Source: DATFRY01 sp963764695 (GTDB taxonomy: Bacteria > Myxococcota_A > Polyangia > Haliangiales > Haliangiaceae). From it: a DNA stretch of 64,000 nucleotides. Position numbers and translations under genes: made by a program. Each line of letters starts with the position of its first letter. Positions within the stretch are counted from its first letter, which is position 1. The notes below the pieces were generated by a model that saw nothing but the letters and a program-made list of their open reading frames with translations, had not been told where the DNA came from and did no database searches. Shown here in pieces: positions 18,245 through 26,897 of this stretch. The stretch is taken from assembly GCA_963764695.1 (NCBI GenBank), contig CAVXTW010000003.1, forward strand, positions 558,001 to 622,000, given 5' to 3'.

Positions 18245-19009
18245 ATGGGCGGCGAGGGCGCCTCTAATGAGAGAGCTCGACTGCCGCGTCACGTTGCCAT
18301 CATCATGGACGGCAACGGGCGCTGGGCGGAGAAGCGGCAGCTGCCGCGGCTCGCCGGTCATCGCGAGGGCGCCGAGAGCGTGCGCGACATCGTGCGCGCG
18401 GCGCGCCAGGTCGGTCTCGACGCCATCACGCTGTACGCGTTCTCGTCGCAGAACTGGGCTCGCCCGATCGAGGAGGTGGCCGGGCTCATGGAGCTGCTTC
18501 GCGACTACCTGCTCACCGAACGCGCGGAAATCATGGAGAACGATATCCGGCTGCGCGCGATCGGCGACATCGACAAGCTGCCGTCCCTGGTGCGCGAGCC
18601 GCTCGACGCGCTGATGGCCGACTCGGCAAAGAACCGCTCCATGGTGCTGACCCTCGCGCTCTCGTACGGCGGCCGTGAATCGATCGCAGCGGCGGCCCGC
18701 CGCTTCGCGCAGCTGGTCGCCGCCGGCGAGCGGGATCCCGCCTCGCTCGACGGAGATCTGTTCGGCACGCTGCTGCCGACCTCCGACCTGCCGCCGCTCG
18801 ATCTCGTCATCCGCACCAGCGGCGAGCTGCGCATCTCCAACTTCCTTCTGTGGGAAGCCGCGTACGCGGAGCTCTACTTCTCGAGCGCGCTGTGGCCGGA
18901 TTTTCGGCGCGCGGATCTCTACGCCGCGCTCGACGCCTACGCCGCGCGCGAGCGCCGCTACGGCCTGACCGGCGCGCAGATCGAATCCGGCGGCGACCTG
19001 GCTCCGTAG
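18245..19009 (+). CDS. uppS: Isoprenyl transferase (undecaprenyl diphosphate synthase)
   Basis: 254 residues. All cis-prenyltransferase motifs are present: HVAIIMDGNGRWA with the catalytic Asp, GHREGAESVRDIV, LTLYAFSSQNWARP, LALSYGGRESIAAA and VIRTSGELRISNFLLWE. The enzyme makes undecaprenyl diphosphate, the lipid carrier for peptidoglycan and O-antigen. In many bacteria uppS is followed directly by cdsA. Here cdsA starts 3.6 kb downstream, with a minus-strand sigma factor/caspase operon in between. The gene converges on the anti-sigma gene with a 15-bp gap. Confidence 0.95.
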   Translation: MGGEGASNERARLPRHVAIIMDGNGRWAEKRQLPRLAGHREGAESVRDIVRAARQVGLDAITLYAFSSQNWARPIEEVAGLMELLRDYLLTERAEIMENDIRLRAIGDIDKLPSLVREPLDALMADSAKNRSMVLTLALSYGGRESIAAAARRFAQLVAAGERDPASLDGDLFGTLLPTSDLPPLDLVIRTSGELRISNFLLWEAAYAELYFSSALWPDFRRADLYAALDAYAARERRYGLTGAQIESGGDLAP

Positions 19010-19024
19010 CGCGCCGCTTCCGTG

Positions 19025-19645
19025 CTACTCGGCCCGCAGCTCGCGGCAGTCGGTGGCCTCGCCGGCAGCGACGCAGACCGTCGCCGGCGCGCGCCCGACC
19101 ACGCGGAAGGCGCCCGGCAGCGCGACCCGGTTGCCGCACCGGATCGCGGCCGGCGGCAGCGGCCGGTCGACGGCGCCGTCCTGGCGAACCGTGACCTCGA
19201 CGGTGACCGGCCCCTGCGCGGCGCAGGTGACAAGCACCTTGAAGCGATCGCCGGAGCGGAAGCCGCGCGGATCGTGGGCGATGTCGCCGCCGCGCTCGCG
19301 CACCAGGCTGAGTCCGATGTGGTCGCCGCCGCGCACGCCGGCGGTCATCGGCCGCTCGCCGCGATCGCGCCAGAAGAGCAGCAGCGCGGCGGCGGCCGCC
19401 ATGGCCATCGCGGTGCCGGCCACCAGCGCGCGGCGGCGGCGGGCGGCCCGGGCCAGGGTCAGGTCCGGCAGCGGCGGTAGTGCCCGGTCGCCATCGCGGT
19501 CGATGACCGCCATCGCCGCGCGGCAGGCGGCGCAGCCGTCCAGGTGGCGCGACACGCCCTCGGCGCCGGCGGCGTCCAGCTCGCCCAGCGCGTGGCGCTC
19601 GAGCCTGAGCCAGGAAACCGGCTGGCCGCAAAACTGGCCGCTCAC
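19025..19645 (-). CDS. Anti-sigma factor with zinc-finger (ZAS-like) motif and one membrane helix
   Basis: 206 residues from GTG 19645, which overlaps the sigma factor stop (GTGA). The N-terminal region has the zf-HC2/ZAS pattern RHLDGCAACRAAM (HX3CX2C). A single transmembrane helix follows (ALVAGTAMAMAAAAALLLFW, about residues 73-92). The outer domain of about 110 residues has FKVLVTCAAQGPVTVEVTV and three further cysteines. This is the layout of a membrane anti-sigma that binds the ECF sigma factor on the inside and senses the envelope on the outside. The partner is the overlapping sigma gene. Confidence 0.85.
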   Translation of the reverse strand: MSGQFCGQPVSWLRLERHALGELDAAGAEGVSRHLDGCAACRAAMAVIDRDGDRALPPLPDLTLARAARRRRALVAGTAMAMAAAAALLLFWRDRGERPMTAGVRGGDHIGLSLVRERGGDIAHDPRGFRSGDRFKVLVTCAAQGPVTVEVTVRQDGAVDRPLPPAAIRCGNRVALPGAFRVVGRAPATVCVAAGEATDCRELRAE

Positions 19646-20160
19646 TCGTCACCTCCGATGGCGGCGCGCTCGCCGCTGTCGCGCAGGGCCGCGACCTGGC
19701 TGCGGATGCGATCGAGCCGCTTGCCGACCGTCTTGCGGCTGGCGCCGACCAGCTCGGCGATCTCCTCGTGCGACATGTCGTCGAGGAAGCGGCAGACAAG
19801 CACCTCCATGTGGCGCGCGTCGAGCCGCCCGCTCAGCTTGATGAGCAGGTCGAGCCCGATGACCGCGTCGTCGCAGCGCACCCGGGCCGGACCGCGCAGC
19901 GCGGCCTGCTGCCGCTCGAGCAGCCGATCGCGGTTGCGCCGGTCGCGGATCAGGTTGAGGCAGCGGTTGGTCACCGCTCGATAGAGATAGGCCAGCTCCA
20001 CGCGCTCGACTCCGCGCTCGACAAGGTCGACGAAGAGCGACTGCACCACGTCTCCGGCATCCTCGCGGCTGGCCAGGATGCGCTCCGCCTTGCGCAGCAT
20101 CGCCGGGCCGTACCGCCTGTACGCATCCGGCGCGCTGATCGGGTCATTTGCAGTTGCCAC
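19642..20160 (-). CDS. ECF-type RNA polymerase sigma factor
   Basis: 172 residues from GTG 20160. Region 2 is recognisable in AMLRKAERILASREDAGDVV and AYLYRAVTNRCLNLIRDRRN. Region 4 is in LDARHMEVLVCRFLDDMSHE and EIAELVGASRKTVGKRLDRI (helix-turn-helix). The start overlaps the end of the secreted-protein gene by 17 bp, and the stop overlaps the anti-sigma start, so the two regulators are co-translated with the caspase operon. An operon of sigma, anti-sigma and structural genes usually means autoregulation. Confidence 0.88.
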   Translation of the reverse strand: MATANDPISAPDAYRRYGPAMLRKAERILASREDAGDVVQSLFVDLVERGVERVELAYLYRAVTNRCLNLIRDRRNRDRLLERQQAALRGPARVRCDDAVIGLDLLIKLSGRLDARHMEVLVCRFLDDMSHEEIAELVGASRKTVGKRLDRIRSQVAALRDSGERAAIGGDE

Positions 20161-20699
20161 CGGCGGGGTCCACCTCGCTACACGCGCTGACCGGCTCGCC
20201 CCCGCACTCCGGGTTGTCCACCGCGCGGATCTGCGCCAGCACCGCGTGGCCGCTGCCGGTCTTGCGCAGTCGGAAGCGGATGTCGTCGTGGTAGCCCAGC
20301 TCGACCTGGTAGACCAGCTCGGCCCAGTTCGAGGTGGGGATGGCGCGCGCGTACTCGACGGTGCCGTCGTCCTCGAGATCCATCTCGAGGGTCACGCTCG
20401 CGTCGGCCGACACGTCGGCGACCAGCGAGAAGCGCAGGCAGTCGACCGGCGCATACTCACTCAGCTGCGAGATGGCGACCTCGTCGCCGACAAGGTCGAC
20501 CCCCGGATCGCCGCCGTGCCAGGTTGAACACCTTGCGCACGTCTCCCTTCTCGATGTCCCAGGAGCAGAGCTCGTCGCCGCACCAGATGTCGAAGCCCGG
20601 GTCGTGCAGCACGTCACCGGTGCACTCGTTGTATCCGGTCTGGGTGGTGAACACGGTGGCCAGAAAGAGGAGCGCGCCGCTTCGTCTCGTCGTCATCAT
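20144..20699 (-). CDS. Small secreted cysteine-containing protein of the caspase/sigma operon (frame break)
   Basis: I read it from ATG 20699, with AGAGAGG just upstream. The signal-like start MMTTRRSGALLFLATVFTTQ is followed by a Cys-rich part (YNECTGD, IWCGDELCSWDIEKGD). The frame then has to skip one base near 20524 (FNL becomes FN-WHGGDPGV) to continue into AISQLSEYAPVDCLRFSLVA, SVTLEMDLEDDGTVEYARAI and a C-terminus with GGEPVSACSEVDPAGGNCK, about 184 residues in all. The second part looks like a beta-sandwich. I do not recognise a family. It sits 8 bp after the caspase gene and overlaps the sigma gene, so it is probably the extracytoplasmic partner or substrate of one of them. Confidence 0.6.
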
Positions 20700-20707
20700 G
20701 ATCCTCT

Positions 20708-22385
20708 CTAGAAGCTGGCCCGCACGCCGAAGCGGACGATGCGGCCGCCCACGTCGTGGGTGTCGCCGATGAGGTTGTCGATGACCGGCGCGGTCACGTA
20801 GGCTGCCTCGGCGGTGAAGCCGAGCAGCCAGCGCGGCGGCTGCACGTCGATGCCGGCGGCCGCGCCCAGGTGCCAGCCCCAGTGCTGCTCGTCGTGGGTG
20901 CTGGCGCCGTCGTCCAGCTCGGTGAACGCCGTGGCGACCCCGCCCCCGGCCTGCGCGAACGGCGTCACCACCCCGCCGACCAGGGGCAGCCGGCCGCGTG
21001 CGTGCAGGCCGAGGGCGATTGTCGACCACTTGAACTCGAGCGGCGGCCCGTCGGCGTCGCGCGTGTAGGTCCGCGTGCCCAGCGTCGAGGCCTGGGCGAC
21101 CACGCCGAACAGCGGCCCGACGTGGTAGATGACCGACGCGGCCAGGTGGGGCGGCGCGATCAGCGGCTCGCGCTCGGCGTAGCTGAACGACTCGAGGCGG
21201 CGGGTGTAGCCGTCGTCGCGCTCGACCTGTCCGCCGATGGCCAGCTCCACCGACCAGCGCGGGCCGTACACGCCGTCGCCGCGCACCTCGGTCTCGGCCA
21301 GCGCCACGCGCGGGCAGCCCTCGACCGCCGAGCGTCGTCACCTGGCCGCGCACCAGGTCGACATCGCAGCGGCGCAGATGATCGGCGCGCGGCGCCCGCA
21401 CCAGGACGCGATAGCTGGCCGCGGGCAGGCCGAGCCGCACCGCCGTGCCGGTCGCCTTGTGCAGCTCGGCCACCACGGCGCGCGCGGTGCGCCGCTCGAC
21501 CAGCACCTCGCCGTCGAGCGCGGCCGGCAGCTCGAGCTGCGCATCGGCCGCGGCCGGCGTGGTGATCGGCACCTCTCCCTTGCCGCGCAGCTCGACCTCG
21601 AGGCTCACGTGCTGCGCGCCGACCCGCGTGGCCGCGGTGGCCAGCAAGGTCTGGTGGTAGGCGTAGCGATAGGCCTCGTCGAGCGAGACCTTGCCGTCGC
21701 CGCTGGCGTCGCCCGCGCCGCGCAGGCCGACAAGCAGGTGATGGGTGAAGTAGCCGGAGCCGAGGCGGTCCGACTCCTGGGAGAGCTCGCTCGCGCTCGA
21801 CGAGGCCAGCACCGCGACGCCGGTCGCGCTCAGCCGCGCCAGCGAGTTGTACGAGAAGTCGGCCGACGGCTCGGCGCCCTTGACGCGCGAGAACGAGCCG
21901 GACTGGCAGGCGTCGAGCACGACGATGGTGAGGCCGTCGGAGAGTCCGATCAGCCGCTCGCGCAGCTCGGCCAGCGGCACATCCTCATGGCCGAGGTTGA
22001 GCGCCGACGAGCGCGCGTGCCCGGAGTAGTAGAAGAAGACGCGAGGCCGGCGCCCCGCCCCTGCCTCCGTCACCGCGCGCGCGGTCAGCACGTCGAGCGC
22101 GGCGTACAGCTCGGCCCGGGTGGGATGGAGGGCAAGCTGGACGTGATCGGGCCGGTAGCCGCCCAGCTCGCGCAGGAGCGCGGCCATGTGGCGCGCGTCG
22201 CTCTCGGCGTAGCGCAGCGGCGGCTGCGCGGCGCCGCCGAGGTTGGAGCCGACCACGAGGGCGAACGCGGCCGGGTCGGGGACGTCGCCCGGCGCGGACG
22301 CGGTGGCCGGGCCCGCGTCTGCCGGGGCGGCGCCCCACAGCAGGGCCGCGGCGACGGCCACAAAGCGAGAACCGGGACGGTTCAT
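20708..22385 (-). CDS. Secreted caspase-family (C14) protein with EF-hand loop and C-terminal beta-barrel-like region (frame break)
   Basis: Start ATG 22385, with GAGGAG six bases upstream. Signal peptide: VAVAAALLWGAAPADA. The caspase domain has the histidine motif VFFYYSGHARSS (His123) and the cysteine motif VVLDACQSGSF (Cys160), so the catalytic dyad is intact. A canonical EF-hand calcium loop, DASGDGKVSLDE (residues 226-237), follows. Next is a PEGA-like domain (VRLGLPAASYRVLVRA). One base must be skipped near 21325 (TTLG then VEGCPRVALAETEV) to enter a glycine/aromatic-rich region ending RIVRFGVRASF, which looks like an outer-membrane barrel. Total about 558 residues. The paralogue at 35.3 kb has the same domain order in one uninterrupted frame, which supports this reading. 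Confidence 0.78.
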
Positions 22386-22499
22386 CGGCACTCCTCACGC
22401 ATCTGCATGCTCTGTCTCCAGACTCGGTCCAGCATCCTCTCCGCCACAAACACGCAGACCGGAAATGGTGGGAACTCGGTGGCCGCGGTCGGGCCCGGC

Positions 22500-22506
22500 A
22501 AGTTCC
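22500..22506 (-). promoter_or_regulatory. GGAACTT element upstream of the caspase/sigma operon (possible ECF -35)
   Basis: On the minus strand GGAACTT reads from 22506 to 22500, about 115 bases upstream of the caspase start. GGAAC(TT) is the commonest -35 element of ECF sigma factors, and the operon itself encodes one. I could not see a convincing matching -10 element at the usual spacing, so autoregulation is only suggested. Confidence 0.2.
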
Positions 22507-22571
22507 GGCAGGGGTGGAAGTGCGCATCACCCTTGACTCTTTCCACGCTGCGAGTGTCTCTTCGTTGCCAG

Positions 22572-23408
22572 ATGGCGCAGCTCGGCAACCTGGCAACCCG
22601 CATCCTGGTGGCGGTCATCGCCGTCCCGCTGCTGATCCTGCTCCTCTATCAGGATCTGCACGAGCTGGTCTGGGTCGCGGTGTTCGCCGCCTCGCTGCTG
22701 ACCATGTACGAGCTGTTCGCCATGACCCTGGCGGACAGGCGCGATCGATTTGCCGCGCTGGCCATCGGCGCCGTGGCGGTGGCCGCGTTCTACTGGCTGC
22801 CGCCGCGCTTCTCGCCGCACCTGGTCGCCTTCGTGTTCGCGTTCACGGCACCGGCGCTCTACTATCTGTTCCGCCCCGGCGACATCGCCACGTCGGCCGA
22901 GAGGCTGGCCTACAGCACCGTCGGCATCCTGTACGGCGGCCTGTCGTTCGGATTTCTGGCCCTGCTCAAGCGCGACTTCGGTCCGGCCGGCGGCGACGCG
23001 ATCGTGCTGGTGCTTGCCACCGCGTGGCTGTCGGACACAGGCGGCTACTTCGCTGGAAAATTCCTCGGCCGCCGGAAGCTTTACCCTGCCGTCAGTCCCA
23101 ACAAGACGTGGGCCGGAGCGATCGGCGGCGCGCTGGCCGCGGTCGCGGGCGGCTTCGTGATGGAGCGCTGGCGACTGCGCGGACTGGCCGTCGTCGATGT
23201 GATCGTGCTGGCCGGCGTAGGCAGCATCCTGGGGCAGCTCGGCGACCTGGTCGAGTCGCTGCTCAAGCGCTCCCGCGGGGTCAAGGACTCGGGCGACATC
23301 CTGCCGGGCCATGGCGGCCTGCTCGACCGGGTCGACGCCGTGCTGTTCATCGCGCCGTGGTTCTACCTCTACCTCCTCGCCGTCCACGGGATGGCCCTGG
23401 CGCGCTGA
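22572..23408 (+). CDS. cdsA: Phosphatidate cytidylyltransferase
   Basis: 278 residues from ATG 22572 (GTG 22554 is a possible earlier start). It is a polytopic membrane protein with about seven or eight helices. The CTP-transferase signature is complete: WLSDTGGYFAGKFLG, SPNKTWAGAIGG, and the C-terminal KDSGDILPGHGGLLDRVDAV. The enzyme makes CDP-diacylglycerol from phosphatidic acid and CTP for phospholipid synthesis. It is the usual neighbour of uppS, here separated from it by an antisense operon. Its start region is divergent from the caspase gene. Confidence 0.93.
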   Translation: MAQLGNLATRILVAVIAVPLLILLLYQDLHELVWVAVFAASLLTMYELFAMTLADRRDRFAALAIGAVAVAAFYWLPPRFSPHLVAFVFAFTAPALYYLFRPGDIATSAERLAYSTVGILYGGLSFGFLALLKRDFGPAGGDAIVLVLATAWLSDTGGYFAGKFLGRRKLYPAVSPNKTWAGAIGGALAAVAGGFVMERWRLRGLAVVDVIVLAGVGSILGQLGDLVESLLKRSRGVKDSGDILPGHGGLLDRVDAVLFIAPWFYLYLLAVHGMALAR

Positions 23409-23481
23409 TTCAACCCTGCGGCTTTCTTGCGATCCGCGCTTCAGGTGGCGTAGTCTGCGGCCACCAAGGGAGGAGATTGCG

Positions 23482-25014
23482 ATGAGCTTTCGTTCGCTTC
23501 GCCTGATCGCGGCCGGGGTGGTCCTGCTCGGCACCTGGTCAACCGGCGCGCTGGCCCAACCGCACTGGGAGTTCGGCGGGTTCGGCGGCGGCCACTACTT
23601 CAGTCCGAACAACGAGCTCGGAGTGCGCGACGTTCCGAATGCTCCATCGCCCGAGAACGCGGTCGCCTTCGGCCTCCGTCTCGGCCTCTATCCGGTCAAC
23701 ATGTTCGGCATCGAGGTCGAGGGCGTCGGCATGCCGACGGAGACAAACATCGGCGGCGCGACCTCGGAGCAGTTCCTCGCGGCCTACCGGCTCAGCGCGG
23801 TTCTGCAGTTCGGCTCCGCGCGGGTCAGGCCGTTCATCCTGATCGGCGGCGGCGGCGTGAGCAACTCGTCCGAGCGCGACGACATCATGATGGACGACAC
23901 CGACGTGGTCTGGCACGGCGGCGCCGGCCTCAAGCTCGCTGCCGGTGAGCACTGGGGCTTCCGGCTGGACGCGCGCGCTCTCTTCCCACCGTCGAGCGAG
24001 GACGAGAGCCTGTCGGTCGACGCCGAGGGTCTGCTCGGCCTGTACGTCGAGTTCGGCGGCGAGGAAGCGCCGGTCGAGCCGGAGGACGGCGACGGCGACG
24101 GCGTGCTCGGCGACGCGGACAAGTGCCCGTCCGAGGCCGAGGACAAGGACGGCTTCGAGGACGAGAACGGCTGCCCGGACCCGGACAACGACGGCGACGG
24201 CGTGCCCGACGCGAACGACAAGTGCGCGAACGAAGCCGAGACGATGAACCAGATCGACGACGACGACGGCTGCCCGGAGAAGGACGAGGACTCCGACGGC
24301 ATTTTCGGTACGGCTGACGAGTGCCCGACCGAGGCCGAGGACAAGGACGGCTTCGAGGACGAGAACGGCTGCCCGGATCCGGACAACGACGCCGACGGCG
24401 TGGCCGACGCGCAGGACAAGTGCCCGGCCGAGAGCGAGAGCGCCAACGGCTTCCAGGACGAGGACGGCTGCCCGGACGACCTGCCGGCCGACGTCAAGAA
24501 GTTCACCGGCGCCATCAAGGGCATCAACTTCCGGACCAACTCGGCCAAGCTGACCGGCGGCTCGTCGAGCACGCTCAACGGCGCGGTCAAGGTGCTGCAG
24601 GCGTACCCGGAGCTGCGGCTCGAGATCTCGGGCCACACCGACGACACCGGCGATCCGGACCACAACCGGACGCTGTCGCAGGAGCGGGCCGACGCGGTGA
24701 AGAACTACCTTGTCGGCAAGGGCATCGCCACCGAGCGGCTCGAGGCCAAGGGCTACGGCCCGGACAAGCCGCTGGCCGACAACTCGACCCGCATGGGCAA
24801 GGCCAAGAACCGCCGCGTCGAGTTCACGCCGCTGAGCAACGTCGGCGGCGCGGGCGGAGCGCCGGCCGGCCAGCCGGCCCCGGGCACGCAGCCGGCCCAG
24901 CCGAAGCCGGCCGACCCGGCCCAGCCCAAGCCGGCCGATCCGGCCCAGCCGAAGCCGGCGACCCCCGCGCCGGCGCCGAAGCCGGCCGAGTCGACGCCGT
25001 CGAAGAGCGGCTAG
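23482..25014 (+). CDS. OmpA-family outer-membrane protein with thrombospondin type 3 repeats
   Basis: 510 residues from ATG 23482, with AGGGAGGAG upstream. Signal peptide: IAAGVVLLGTWSTGALA. A beta-barrel of about 170 residues follows (AVAFGLRLGLYPVNMFGIEV and similar strands). Then come calcium-binding TSP3-type repeats rich in DxDxDG (DGDGDGVLGDADKCP, DNDGDGVPDANDKC, DSDGIFGTADECP, DNDADGVADAQDKCP). After these is an OmpA peptidoglycan-binding domain (INFRTNSAKL, LEISGHTDDTGDPDHNRTLS, NRRVEF). The tail contains PKPADPAQ repeats. The protein bridges outer membrane and cell wall. A strong terminator follows at 25029-25063. Confidence 0.92.
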   Translation: MSFRSLRLIAAGVVLLGTWSTGALAQPHWEFGGFGGGHYFSPNNELGVRDVPNAPSPENAVAFGLRLGLYPVNMFGIEVEGVGMPTETNIGGATSEQFLAAYRLSAVLQFGSARVRPFILIGGGGVSNSSERDDIMMDDTDVVWHGGAGLKLAAGEHWGFRLDARALFPPSSEDESLSVDAEGLLGLYVEFGGEEAPVEPEDGDGDGVLGDADKCPSEAEDKDGFEDENGCPDPDNDGDGVPDANDKCANEAETMNQIDDDDGCPEKDEDSDGIFGTADECPTEAEDKDGFEDENGCPDPDNDADGVADAQDKCPAESESANGFQDEDGCPDDLPADVKKFTGAIKGINFRTNSAKLTGGSSSTLNGAVKVLQAYPELRLEISGHTDDTGDPDHNRTLSQERADAVKNYLVGKGIATERLEAKGYGPDKPLADNSTRMGKAKNRRVEFTPLSNVGGAGGAPAGQPAPGTQPAQPKPADPAQPKPADPAQPKPATPAPAPKPAESTPSKSG

Positions 25015-25028
25015 TCAGCGAGTGATCC

Positions 25029-25063
25029 GGGAGCCCCGCCGGCGCGCGGGGCTCCCTTTTTTT
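25029..25063 (+). terminator. Rho-independent terminator after the OmpA/TSP3 gene
   Basis: An 11-bp perfect stem, GGGAGCCCCGC (25029-25039) pairing with GCGGGGCTCCC (25046-25056), has a six-base loop and is followed by seven T residues (25057-25063). It lies 15 bases after the stop codon at 25014. This is the clearest intrinsic terminator in the window. Confidence 0.93.
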
Positions 25064-25086
25064 GTTTCGGATGAAGCGCCGCGCCC

Positions 25087-25611
25087 GTGATCTTCCCCGC
25101 GGGAACGATCGCGCTGGTGGATCGGCCGGGGCCTCGTTTGTTGCCGGGATGGGCCGCAGCGTGCCCACCGAGCGCGCCACCTCGCCCGGCGCAGAACGCC
25201 GCCAGCGAACTACACGCCGATGCGCTCACCGCGCTGCGGCGCCTCGGTTTCTCTGCGGCCCAGGCGCGCCAGGCCCTCGCGGCGTCGTCGGGCACAGAGG
25301 ACATCGAGACGCTTCTGCGCCAGGCCCTCGCCCACCTGCGTCCGCCGGTCAAGGTCTCGCGCGCGTCCGAACCGACTGCCCGCTACGGGAACGCGTCGCT
25401 GTCCGACGGCCGGACCGGAGACGGCTGCGACGTCACCTTCCGGTTCGCGAGGATCATGGTGACCAGCGGGACGGTCAGCCAGAACGCGAACTCGAACAGG
25501 CGGGCGACCATCAAGCGGAGTCCGCCGATGCTGTTGCCGATCGCGGTCGAGAGCAGGTCGAGCTGCGGCCAGATCAGATACAAGGTGATGACGGCCGACA
25601 GCGCGCCGTAG
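25087..25611 (+). CDS. Hypothetical ORF with a RuvA C-terminal-like three-helix segment
   Basis: The frame opens at GTG 25087 just after the terminator. Residues about 42-88 (ADALTALRRLGFSAAQARQA ... EDIETLLRQALAHLRPP) read like the C-terminal domain III of RuvA, a UBA-like helical module that contacts RuvB. No RuvA DNA-binding domains precede it. The last 75 residues run antisense through the end of the next minus-strand gene and look non-coding. The true gene, if any, may end near 25400 or be a decayed fragment. No ribosome-binding site is visible. Confidence 0.3.
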   Translation: MIFPAGTIALVDRPGPRLLPGWAAACPPSAPPRPAQNAASELHADALTALRRLGFSAAQARQALAASSGTEDIETLLRQALAHLRPPVKVSRASEPTARYGNASLSDGRTGDGCDVTFRFARIMVTSGTVSQNANSNRRATIKRSPPMLLPIAVESRSSCGQIRYKVMTADSAP

Positions 25612-26810
25612 ATCGTCGCAGCGAGGCGCTGGCGCGGCGAGGCGCGGATGAGCTCGGCGGCGGCCCATAGCTGGGCGACGCTGATGCCCACCACCCACCA
25701 GGGCCAGCGAGGCCCGGAGGCGATGTAGCCCAGGTAGAAGCGATTCTCGCCACCGAGGTCCGGCGGCCAGCTCTCCCAGAGGGAGTGCCCACTCGTGACG
25801 AGAAGCGAGTCGCCCACCGCCAACGCGAGCTGGAGCACGCCCAGCACGAGGAGCAGCCAGCCGAGCGCGACCAGCCCATCGTCAGGCGTCCGAACAGGGG
25901 AGTCGCTGCGCTTGACGGGCCGGGGGAGCCAGGTGGCCATCAGGACGAGCGGCCAGCAGAGCAGCAGCATGCCCGCGGTCCAGACATCTTCGAGGGCCAC
26001 ATGCGAGTAAGCCAGACCGCGCTCCACCAGATATCCGAGGTAGAGCGCGCCGCCGATGAGGACCGCCGAGACGATGCCGAAGGTGACGTAGCGGGCATGT
26101 GCGCGATGGAAGCCTGCCTCGTCGCCGCCCATGCCCCGGACGCCGGCGATGGTCTGCAGAACCGAACGCGCCATCAGCAGCACGCACACGTGGCTCAGCG
26201 CCAGCCGCAGGTCCGACATGCCCGACGCGCCGATGTCGTCGCGGCTCAGGACCGCGTAGAGCAGGAACAGCGCGGTGAGCGCGCCGGTCAGCCCGAGGAC
26301 AAACATCAGAGCCGGAGCGCCCGTGGCCCGCGCACGTACCTCATTCTCTCGCGCAGCGCGCCGCAGTCCCGGCCGAACAAGGATGGCCAGCAGCGTGAGT
26401 GGCCACGCGAGCAGGATCGATGCCGTGACCAGGAAGCCTGACGAGCCGATGCAGAAGCGAGTGTCGACCATGTTCAGCCAGGCCAGGGTCAGCACCGACT
26501 GAGCGAGCGCGATCACGAGGTACGTGCAGGTCGGGTCCAGCCGATGCGCCCCGCACCGACGAACGAGCGCACGGCCGGCGCGGATGTGCAGCGCCGAGCG
26601 CAGGGCGGCTGCCGCGATGACGACCACGGGCCAGGCCCACCCGTACCCCGGGCGACCCTGGTTGCCGTGCAGCTGCGGCCACAACCTCTCTGCCAGGTCC
26701 ACGAGCATGTAGACCAGGAAGATCGAGCCGCCCAGCTGCATGATCAGGCCGAGCGCGGCCAGACCATGATCGGGCGGACGCGCTGCGCCCTGCCGCGAGT
26801 CCCTCTCCAT
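25383..26810 (-). CDS. Polytopic membrane protein with internal duplication, function unknown
   Basis: 475 residues from ATG 26810, with GGGGAGGG upstream. Roughly 11-12 hydrophobic helices are visible. The two halves begin alike: PPDHGLAALGLIMQLGGSIF near residue 12 and TPDDGLVALGWLLLVLGVLQ near residue 310. Each is followed by a second helix pair and a WP(W/V)VV-type helix. No transporter, enzyme or signalling motif is recognised. The charged loops are short (RRCGAHRLDP, RPVKRSDSP). It is divergent from mltA. Because it is an integral membrane protein with a repeat, a transport or sensing role is possible but unproven. Confidence 0.7.
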   Translation of the reverse strand: MERDSRQGAARPPDHGLAALGLIMQLGGSIFLVYMLVDLAERLWPQLHGNQGRPGYGWAWPVVVIAAAALRSALHIRAGRALVRRCGAHRLDPTCTYLVIALAQSVLTLAWLNMVDTRFCIGSSGFLVTASILLAWPLTLLAILVRPGLRRAARENEVRARATGAPALMFVLGLTGALTALFLLYAVLSRDDIGASGMSDLRLALSHVCVLLMARSVLQTIAGVRGMGGDEAGFHRAHARYVTFGIVSAVLIGGALYLGYLVERGLAYSHVALEDVWTAGMLLLCWPLVLMATWLPRPVKRSDSPVRTPDDGLVALGWLLLVLGVLQLALAVGDSLLVTSGHSLWESWPPDLGGENRFYLGYIASGPRWPWWVVGISVAQLWAAAELIRASPRQRLAATIYGALSAVITLYLIWPQLDLLSTAIGNSIGGLRLMVARLFEFAFWLTVPLVTMILANRKVTSQPSPVRPSDSDAFP

Positions 26811-26897
26811 CGCCACCCTCCCCGTTCGACCCGTCGCCCAGTGTATCACGCGAGGTGCGGGCGATAAGATCGACACCTCTCGCGCCCGAGGTGGACC

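Noticed and set aside
19025..22385. Caspase operon as a mobile element or defence island
   Set aside because: No integrase, transposase, terminal repeats or nuclease/toxin partners; codon style by eye is like the neighbours.
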